Positions 42,243 to 48,059 of a DNA stretch of 48,059 nt are shown here, piece after piece. How positions within the stretch are numbered: the stretch's first letter is position 1; every line of letters begins with the position of its first letter. Where the stretch lies: the NCBI GenBank assembly GCA_025055975.1, contig JANWWM010000043.1:1-48059 (forward strand), in the 5' to 3' direction. This stretch comes from Chloroherpetonaceae bacterium. GTDB taxonomy: Bacteria > Bacteroidota > Chlorobiia > Chlorobiales > Thermochlorobacteraceae. The position numbers and the translations under genes are program-made. Below the pieces are notes generated by a model that was not told the origin of the DNA, ran no database searches, and saw only the letters and a list, made by a program, of their open reading frames with translations.

Positions 42243-44366
42243 ATGTCCAAAAGTCCAAAATTCGCCAATCGTCTCGTCAACGAGAAAAGCCCATACCTTT
42301 TGCAGCACGCCCACAATCCCGTCGACTGGTATCCGTGGGGCGAAGAAGCCTTCGAAAAAGCGCGCAAAGAAGACAAGCCGATTTTTCTTTCCATCGGTTA
42401 TTCCACGTGCCACTGGTGTCATGTGATGGAGCGCGAATCGTTCGAGAGCGAAGACGTGGCGAAGATTCTCAACGAGCATTTCGTTTCCATCAAGGTTGAC
42501 CGCGAAGAGCGTCCCGACCTCGACAAGGTCTATATGACCTACGTGCAAGCGGCGACGGGAAGCGGCGGATGGCCAATGTCCGTTTGGCTCACGCCCGATT
42601 TGAAGCCCTTTCTCGGCGGCACTTACTTTCCGCCCGAAGACCGATACGGACGCGCGGGCTTCAAAACCGTGTTGGAACGCATCGCGGAAAAATGGAAAAC
42701 CGATCGCGCCGCCATCGTCAATGTCTCCGAAAACGTCGTTGAGCAACTTAAAGCCTATGCGACGCAACTCGATGGCGCGGCGCAAGTCGCGCTCTCGCCG
42801 AGCGTGTTCGACAAAGCCGCGTCGCAATTCGCCAATCAATTCGATTCGGAGTGGGGTGGCTTTGGAGGCGCGCCCAAGTTTCCGCGACCCGTGATTCTAA
42901 ACTTTCTGCACAACTACTACGCGAGAACGGGCGACAAACGCGCGTTGGATATGTCGCTCTTCACGCTTCGCAAAATGGCGTTGGGCGGAATCCGCGACCA
43001 CGTCGGCGCGCTGGGCAAAGGCGGCGGCGGATTTGCGCGCTACTCCACCGACAAATACTGGCACATACCCCACTTCGAAAAAATGCTCTACGACAACGCT
43101 CAACTTGCCATCTCTTACCTCGAAGCCTACCAACTTTCAGGCGACGAGGAATTTGCCGACGTCGCCCGCGACATCTTCAATTACGTCCTATGCGACATGA
43201 CCGACAAAGACGGAGGGTTCTATTCAGCCGAAGACGCCGATAGCCTTCCGACCTTTGAAAGCGAGCGCAAAGCCGAAGGCGCGTTCTACGTTTGGGAACA
43301 AAAGGAAATCGACGAGATTTTGGGCGAGCGCGACGGCGAGATTTTTTCCTACCTCTTCAACATAAAGCCCGGCGGCAACGCGCAATACGACCCGCACGGC
43401 GAGTTCGTTGGCAAAAACATCTTGATTCAACTCTTCTCGTTTGAGGAAGCGGCGGCGCGATTCAATCTTTCCGTTGATGAGGTCAAAGCCATCGTCAAAT
43501 CCGCAAAAGAGCGGCTCTACGAGGCGCGTCTCAAACGTCCTCGTCCGCACTTGGACGACAAAATCCTCGTTTCGTGGAACGGCTTGATGATTTCCGCTTT
43601 CGCCAAAGGCTATCAAGTCTTGGGCGACGAAACCTATCTCAACGCCGCAACGCGAGCGACCGACTTCATTCTCAAAACGCTCTACGACGAACAAACCCAC
43701 GCCCTCCTGCGCCGCTACCGACAAGGCGAGGCGGGCATCGAGGGCAAACTCGACGACTACGCTTTCTTCGTTCAAGCGTTGCTCGATCTTTACGAATCGT
43801 CGCTCGAACCGCGCTACTTCACGACCGCGATTCGCCTTTCGGAAACGATGCGGCGGCTTTTCGAGGACAAAGAAAACGGCGGATTTTTCAACTCGCGCGA
43901 GGGCGATTCTTCCGTCATCTTGCGAATGAAGGAAGACCACGACGGCGCGGAGCCTTCGCCCAATTCCGTCGCAACGCTCAACTTGCTTCGACTCGCGCAA
44001 ATGACCGACCGCGAGGATTTCAGAGCGTCGGCGGAGAAAACGCTTCTCTATTTCAGCCAACTGCTCGACCGCGCGCCAAGTTACTTGCCGCAAATGCTCG
44101 TCGCGCTTTCGTTCTATCTGCAAAAGCCGAAGCAAATCATCTTGGCGGGAAGTCTCGCCACGCCCGAAATGACGGCGCTTCGCAAGGCGATTTACCGAAA
44201 ATATCTGCCAAACAAAATCTTGCTTCACGCCTCGCCCGAAGCGGCGACGCATTTGGAGTTTTTAGGCACGCTGAGCGTCGAAAAACCAACGGCGTTCGTC
44301 TGCGCGGATTACGCTTGCCAACTCCCAACGAGCGACGTGGCGATGTTGGAAAAACAACTATCATAG
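42243..44366 (+). CDS. thioredoxin-domain protein YyaL (DUF255, spermatogenesis-associated 20-like)
   Basis: A 707-aa cytosolic protein with an N-terminal thioredoxin-like domain starting '[25 protein letters not shown]' and the CHWC active-site motif at C56/C59 ([12 protein letters not shown]), then '[16 protein letters not shown]' and '[15 protein letters not shown]'. The rest is an (alpha/alpha)6-type glycosidase-like region: '[12 protein letters not shown]', '[23 protein letters not shown]', '[12 protein letters not shown]' and '[19 protein letters not shown]'. In many bacteria the residues GGxxD..GGGF..YS are conserved, but substrate is unknown. It is convergent with the PNP gene, overlapping it by six bases. 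Confidence 0.92.
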   Translation: MSKSPKFANRLVNEKSPYLLQHAHNPVDWYPWGEEAFEKARKEDKPIFLSIGYSTCHWCHVMERESFESEDVAKILNEHFVSIKVDREERPDLDKVYMTYVQAATGSGGWPMSVWLTPDLKPFLGGTYFPPEDRYGRAGFKTVLERIAEKWKTDRAAIVNVSENVVEQLKAYATQLDGAAQVALSPSVFDKAASQFANQFDSEWGGFGGAPKFPRPVILNFLHNYYARTGDKRALDMSLFTLRKMALGGIRDHVGALGKGGGGFARYSTDKYWHIPHFEKMLYDNAQLAISYLEAYQLSGDEEFADVARDIFNYVLCDMTDKDGGFYSAEDADSLPTFESERKAEGAFYVWEQKEIDEILGERDGEIFSYLFNIKPGGNAQYDPHGEFVGKNILIQLFSFEEAAARFNLSVDEVKAIVKSAKERLYEARLKRPRPHLDDKILVSWNGLMISAFAKGYQVLGDETYLNAATRATDFILKTLYDEQTHALLRRYRQGEAGIEGKLDDYAFFVQALLDLYESSLEPRYFTTAIRLSETMRRLFEDKENGGFFNSREGDSSVILRMKEDHDGAEPSPNSVATLNLLRLAQMTDREDFRASAEKTLLYFSQLLDRAPSYLPQMLVALSFYLQKPKQIILAGSLATPEMTALRKAIYRKYLPNKILLHASPEAATHLEFLGTLSVEKPTAFVCADYACQLPTSDVAMLEKQLS

Positions 44367-45170
44367 CTCGCCGAGAATCGCCTCGATGAGCGCGGAAAAA
44401 TCGGTTTCCGCGCGCTTGGCGACACGTTGCACGTCGTCATGCGAGAGAATGTCGTCGGAAAGTCCCGCCGCCTTGTTCGTAACGAGCGAAACGCCCAAGA
44501 CGCGCATTCCCAACCGCTTGGCGACGATGGCTTCGAGCACGGTCGACATTCCCACGAGGTCGGCGCGCAACGTTCGTAGCATTCGGACTTCGGCGCGCGT
44601 TTCGTAGCTCGGTCCGAGAACGCCCGCATAAACGCCCTCGCGGAGCGGAATGCCGTTCCGCAACGCGGCGTTTCGAGCCATCGCCCGCAAACCCTCGTCA
44701 AACAAAGGCGCGTGGGCTACTTGCGAGTCGGGCAAATCGGGAATTCGAGCGAAGGTCAAATTGACGATGTCGGAAATGAGGCATAAATCGCCCGCGTTGA
44801 ACGACGGATTCGCGCCGCCCGCCGCGTTGGTGAGAACGAGCGCGTTGATTCCAAGCTCGCGCAACAGCCGAACGTAAAAAGTAACTTCGTCGACGCTTCT
44901 GCCTTCGTAGAGATGAACGCGCCCTTTGAGCAAGACGACGGGCTTCGAGCGAATCGTTCCGAAAACGAGCTCGCCGCCATGTCCCGCGACGCTCGGCGTT
45001 GGAAAATGCGGAATGTCGGAAGTTTTGAAGATGGTGGGATTTTCCGCGCGCGCCGCGAAGTTCCCAAGTCCCGAACCAAGCGCAATGGCGACCGAATCGG
45101 GCGAAACCGCAAGGCGCGATAGAATCGCGGCTTTGGCTTCTTGAACTTTCGTCGTTTGCGGCGCGAGCAT
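44361..45170 (-). CDS. punA: purine nucleoside phosphorylase, trimeric (PNP I) type
   Basis: Cleaves inosine and guanosine to base and ribose 1-phosphate in purine salvage. The 269-aa protein has '[11 protein letters not shown]' (phosphate-binding), '[17 protein letters not shown]', '[12 protein letters not shown]', '[19 protein letters not shown]', '[20 protein letters not shown]', '[19 protein letters not shown]' and 'VTNKAAG', in the order of trimeric PNPs. ATG 45170 is preferred over TTG 45179. It is 57 bases downstream of the secreted Lys/Ala/Glu-rich gene on the same strand and could be cotranscribed with it. Confidence 0.93.
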   Translation of the reverse strand: MLAPQTTKVQEAKAAILSRLAVSPDSVAIALGSGLGNFAARAENPTIFKTSDIPHFPTPSVAGHGGELVFGTIRSKPVVLLKGRVHLYEGRSVDEVTFYVRLLRELGINALVLTNAAGGANPSFNAGDLCLISDIVNLTFARIPDLPDSQVAHAPLFDEGLRAMARNAALRNGIPLREGVYAGVLGPSYETRAEVRMLRTLRADLVGMSTVLEAIVAKRLGMRVLGVSLVTNKAAGLSDDILSHDDVQRVAKRAETDFSALIEAILGEL

Positions 45171-45227
45171 CTCGAACAAAACAAGCGGAGCGTAACTCCC
45201 CGTCGCAGCGAATTCGCAGATTCGGCG

Positions 45228-45521
45228 TTATTTCGCCTTTTTGTCTTCGCTTTTCTTTTCCTCCGTTTTGGGCTGTTCCTTCGGAGCTTCTTTGGCTTTT
45301 GCGTCGTTGGACGCTTTTTGTTCTTGCGGTTTCTTGTCTTTTGGTTCAGCGGCTTTCGCGTCTTTGGCTTTTGCGTCAGTCGCCTTCGTTTCTTTGGCGG
45401 GCGAAGTCGCTTCGGTTTTAGCCTTTTGCTCCGTTTTCGCTTCTTGCTTTTTGGCTTCTTGCGCATAAACAGCCGAAGCGACGAGCAGAGACGAAACGAT
45501 TAGTAAGAGGCGTTTTGTCAT
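45228..45521 (-). CDS. secreted low-complexity Lys/Ala/Glu-rich protein, 97 aa
   Basis: A clear signal peptide (MTKRLLLIVSSLLVASAVYA) is followed by about 77 residues made almost only of K, A, E, P, D, T and Q, with repeated 'KAKD', 'KEA', 'PKE' and 'DAKA' units and no aromatic or Cys residue. It is highly charged, probably disordered and extracytoplasmic. Similar Lys/Ala-rich secreted tails are seen in several bacteria but without known function. A promoter (45560) lies 38 bases upstream; PNP follows. Confidence 0.7.
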   Translation of the reverse strand: MTKRLLLIVSSLLVASAVYAQEAKKQEAKTEQKAKTEATSPAKETKATDAKAKDAKAAEPKDKKPQEQKASNDAKAKEAPKEQPKTEEKKSEDKKAK

Positions 45522-45559
45522 AGTCGTTTGATGATTTGGAGTTTGCTTGAACGGGCGGC

Positions 45560-45587
45560 AATATAGCGCTTTTGCGTCTCTGAAAAA
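45560..45587 (-). promoter_or_regulatory. promoter of the secreted Lys/Ala/Glu-rich gene
   Basis: On the minus strand TTTTTC (45582-45587), a 16-base spacer and TATATT (45560-45565). The box lies in the region between divergent genes, and its neighbourhood (CGCTATATTGCCGC) is like that of 22441. Confidence 0.6.
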
Positions 45588-45675
45588 CTTGTCGATCGAC
45601 GGCGTTGGAAAGCGCGCGGTTCAAAGCCCGACGCATTTTATCTTGCGAACAACGATTGAATCTCAAACGAAAAGA

Positions 45676-46785
45676 ATGATGTCGCAACTCGTTCCGCCGC
45701 ACATTGAAAAACTTGAGCCTTACAAGGCGGGCAGAGGCATTGAAGAAATCAAGTCGCTCTATGGCTTGACGGAAGTCCACAAGCTCGCTTCCAACGAAAA
45801 CCCGCTTGGCGTTTCGCCCAAAGCGATTGAGGCGATGCAAGCGGCGATGCGCGACGTGAATTATTACCCCGACCCCGCCGCGCTCAAACTTCGCCAAAAA
45901 CTCGCCGAGCGATTTCGGCTCAAAATCGACAACGTCGCCGTCGGCGCGGGTTCGGAGGGCATTATGGCGACCATTCTCCGCACCTTCGTGCGCGACTCCG
46001 ACGAACTCTTGACCTCCGAAAACACCTTCATCGGCTTCTACGTCTTGGCGAACGCGAGCGGCTTGCCCTTGAAGCGCGCCCCGATGAAAGAAGGGTATCG
46101 ATTCGATTTGCAAGCGATCGCCGAGAGAATCACGCCGCGCACAAAGGTCATTTATCTCTGCAACCCGAACAACCCAACGGGCACGATTTTCACGCGAGAA
46201 GAATTCGATGCCTTCATTGCAAAAGTCCCCGAAAACGTCATCGTGATTTTGGACGAGGCGTATTTCGAGTTCGCTTCAAGCGACCCGAACTATCCCGACT
46301 CAATGTCGTATCGCTACGACAACGTCATCACGCTGCGCACCTTCTCGAAGGGTTACGGCTTGGCGGGCTTGCGCGTCGGCTATGGCTTCGCGCACGACAA
46401 ATTCATCACGAACTTGATGAAAGTCAAACTCCCATTCGAACCCAACTCGCTTGCGCAAACGGGCGCAATCGCCGCGTTGGACGACGACGAGTTTCTGCGC
46501 AAAACGATCGAAAACAACCAACAAGGTTACGAATTTTTCAAAGCCGCCTTCTCCGAGCTTGGCTTGAACTGGATTCCCTCGTGGGCGAACTTCGTGATGA
46601 TTGATTACGGCTCGGAAGAGCGCGTCAACGCCGTCTCGGAGCATCTGTTGCGAAACGGCATCATCGCCCGCCCGCTCAAAGCCTTCGGCTTGCCGCATTG
46701 TTTGCGAATCTCGATCGGCTTGCCTCATCAAAACGAAAAGTGCGTCGAAGCGCTCAAAGCGTTCGAAAGCGTTGGCGTAGGCTGA
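45676..46785 (+). CDS. hisC: histidinol-phosphate aminotransferase
   Basis: PLP-dependent transaminase of histidine biosynthesis. The 369-aa protein has 'KLASNENPLGVSPKA', 'DPAALKLRQKLA', 'YLCNPNNPTGT', 'LDEAYFEF' (D193, Y196) and the PLP Schiff-base K225 in TFSKGYGLAGLRVGYG, with the family's C-terminal 'CLRISIGLPHQNEK'. The frame is open back to 45547, but the extra residues are not family-like and run through the divergent promoter region; ATG 45676 (or 45679) is preferred. A one-base gap separates it from the next gene, so hisC heads a small operon with the cyclotransferase and the ATP-grasp gene. Confidence 0.93.
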   Translation: MMSQLVPPHIEKLEPYKAGRGIEEIKSLYGLTEVHKLASNENPLGVSPKAIEAMQAAMRDVNYYPDPAALKLRQKLAERFRLKIDNVAVGAGSEGIMATILRTFVRDSDELLTSENTFIGFYVLANASGLPLKRAPMKEGYRFDLQAIAERITPRTKVIYLCNPNNPTGTIFTREEFDAFIAKVPENVIVILDEAYFEFASSDPNYPDSMSYRYDNVITLRTFSKGYGLAGLRVGYGFAHDKFITNLMKVKLPFEPNSLAQTGAIAALDDDEFLRKTIENNQQGYEFFKAAFSELGLNWIPSWANFVMIDYGSEERVNAVSEHLLRNGIIARPLKAFGLPHCLRISIGLPHQNEKCVEALKAFESVGVG

Positions 46786-46786
46786 G

Positions 46787-47152
46787 ATGAACCCCTATCT
46801 CTTCGTTTATGGCACGCTTCGCAAAGGCGCGCGCGGCGGGCGATTTATGATAGAGCGTTCCGAGCACGTGGGCGAAGGAAAAATCGAAGCCAAACTGTAT
46901 CAAGTCTCGTGGTATCCTGCGGCGATTAGAGCGACGGGAAGTTATGTCGTTGGCGACGTGTTTCGACTGCGCAATCCCGAAGAAACGCTCAAACGGCTCG
47001 ACGAATACGAAGACGCGCCGAATCTCTACGTCCGCGAGGAAATCAAGGTTGAAATGAACGACGGAAGAAAATTGAAGGCGTGGGTTTATCTGTTCAATCA
47101 ACCCGTAGAACCGCATCTCGAAATTCCATCGGGCGATTTTCTCCGAAGATGA
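46787..47152 (+). CDS. gamma-glutamylcyclotransferase-like (AIG2/GGCT) protein
   Basis: A 121-aa protein with the N-terminal YGTLRKG motif (residues 8-14) and the catalytic Glu in 'LDEYEDAP' (about residues 71-78), as in GGCT/AIG2-like enzymes that release pyroglutamate from gamma-glutamyl compounds. 'AKLYQVSWYPAAIRATGSYVVGDVF' between them fits the beta-barrel of the fold. It begins one base after hisC and its stop overlaps the ATP-grasp start by four bases (ATGA). The natural substrate is not predictable from this; pairing with an amide ligase is notable. Confidence 0.85.
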   Translation: MNPYLFVYGTLRKGARGGRFMIERSEHVGEGKIEAKLYQVSWYPAAIRATGSYVVGDVFRLRNPEETLKRLDEYEDAPNLYVREEIKVEMNDGRKLKAWVYLFNQPVEPHLEIPSGDFLRR

Positions 47153-48059
47153 AACGCATCGTCGTCATCTACAACGCCGTTCCCGACCGACATTCCATCG
47201 CCAACGACATCAAATCGGAGATGGGCGTATTGCAAAACGTCAATGCGGTTTCCGCCGCGCTTTCCGAAGAGTTCAAGACGAGTCCGCTCGCCTTCACGGG
47301 CGACGTGGTCTTGCTGATGGAGCAATTGATGGAAATCAAACCCGACGCGGCGTTCAACTTGTTCGAGGGCGCGTATCGCGTTTCGAAGAGCGAGGTGTTC
47401 GTGCCCATCGCGTTGGAATTGCTCGACATCGCCTACACGGGCGCGCCGCCAAAGACGCTCGAACTTTGCCTTCAAAAAGCCAAGACGAAAGAAATCTTGC
47501 TTCGGCGTTCCGTGCCAACGCCGCGCTACGCCGTCTTCAAGCCGAGCGCGGAAGTCGAGACGGATCTTCCGTTCCCGCTCATCGTCAAGCCCGAATCCGA
47601 AGATGCCAGCACGGGCATTTCAAACGATTCCGTGGTCTTTTCCCGCGAGGCGCTCAAAAGACAAGTCGAGTTCATCTGGGAAACGCTTCGCCAGCCCGCG
47701 CTCGTCGAAGAGTTCATTGATGGCAGAGAGTTCAACGTGGCGATTTTGGGCGATGGCGATTACGAACATCTGCTTGGACACCCCAACGCGCCGCGCGTTC
47801 TGCCCATTTCCGAAATCAGTTTTGAATCAATGCCCGAAGGCTATCCGCGCATCGTTACCTACAAAGCCAAGTGGGAAGAGGAAAGCATCGAATACAAAGA
47901 AACCAAGCCGATTTGCCCCGCGCCCATCGATGCGAAGTTGGAACTTGAATTGAAGCAAATCGCCATGCGAGCGTTCAACGCGATGGGGTGCCGCGATTAC
48001 GCTCGAATCGATTTTCGCGTCTCGAAATCGGGCAAGCCGTTTGTCGTCGATGTCAATCC
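47149..48059 (+). CDS. ATP-grasp ligase related to D-alanine--D-alanine ligase, 3' end outside window
   Basis: ATG 47149 overlaps the previous stop (ATGA). The 303 codons seen start MKRIVVIYNAVPDRHSI and give a Ddl-like N-terminal domain ('AFNLFEGAYRVSKSEVFVPIALELLDIAYTG'), then the ATP-grasp core: 'KAKTKEILLRRSVPTPRY', 'PLIVKPESEDASTGI', 'ALVEEFIDGREFNVAIL' and, near the edge, 'YARIDFRVSKSGKPFVVDVNP', the Mg-binding segment. It probably ends just beyond the window. True D-Ala-D-Ala ligase or a relative that makes another dipeptide is possible; the GGCT neighbour hints at peptide or gamma-glutamyl metabolism. Confidence 0.85.
   Translation, partial: MKRIVVIYNAVPDRHSIANDIKSEMGVLQNVNAVSAALSEEFKTSPLAFTGDVVLLMEQLMEIKPDAAFNLFEGAYRVSKSEVFVPIALELLDIAYTGAPPKTLELCLQKAKTKEILLRRSVPTPRYAVFKPSAEVETDLPFPLIVKPESEDASTGISNDSVVFSREALKRQVEFIWETLRQPALVEEFIDGREFNVAILGDGDYEHLLGHPNAPRVLPISEISFESMPEGYPRIVTYKAKWEEESIEYKETKPICPAPIDAKLELELKQIAMRAFNAMGCRDYARIDFRVSKSGKPFVVDVN

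Overview
The window (about 48 kb, moderately GC-rich, densely coding) looks like a chromosomal segment from a bacterium of the Bacteroidota/Chlorobiota/Ignavibacteriota (FCB) assemblage, most like the Chloroherpeton/Ignavibacteria side. Four large exported proteins carry type IX secretion (Por) C-terminal sorting domains; three of them share a near-identical 'QNYPNPFNP' tail ending in a Lys-rich '(T)(K/R)KM..VK'. There is also a DUF2480 protein, a DUF58/BatA membrane operon, a class I (DhnA-type) aldolase and a geranylgeranylglyceryl-phosphate synthase homologue. The lineage call is inference from these families; no rRNA gene is present.

Layout. 1-927: end of an unknown gene, a small unknown gene, a probable gene remnant and DUF2480. 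928-5936 (minus): a tightly packed operon patatin/Omp85 -> thyX -> receiver-HisKA protein -> UbiA prenyltransferase. 5964-6144: a tRNA-Met gene with its promoter and terminator. 6145-6592: a repeat island, then a 53-aa membrane protein. 6875-13924: two exported sorting-domain proteins (a beta-rich protein and a large subtilase). 13944-19988: a four-gene DUF58/BatA-type membrane operon with overlapping genes. 20022-22870: two small proteins, two more repeat islands and the aldolase. 22870-25935: exported alpha-amylase. 26066-29566 (minus): RelA/SpoT, an EamA transporter and ribosomal protein L28. 29567-31561: a structured leader or small RNA, ispE and GGGP synthase. 31558-31992: unknown gene on the minus strand. 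32149-34956: second exported subtilase. 35078-42064: gatA, sucD, ribBA and trpB interspersed with accessory genes (a minimal nucleotidyltransferase pair, Uma2 and a DUF2887 nuclease-like gene), two of these loci being frameshifted. 42243-48059: YyaL-type thioredoxin protein, PNP, a secreted Lys/Ala/Glu-rich peptide, hisC, a gamma-glutamylcyclotransferase-like protein and a partial ATP-grasp ligase.

How genes fit together. The exported amylase and two subtilases suggest degradation of external polysaccharide and protein. The patatin/Omp85 protein is a probable type Vd autotransporter. IspE and GGGP synthase (adjacent) plus the UbiA protein outline part of an archaeal-type isoprenoid ether-lipid route, which is the most biologically interesting thread here. 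The most unusual sequence observation is one T homopolymer that breaks two overlapping reading frames at once (36679-36685). Promoters with a TATATT -10 box recur before several genes, and several Rho-independent terminators are clear. I found no CRISPR array, prophage or complete insertion sequence.
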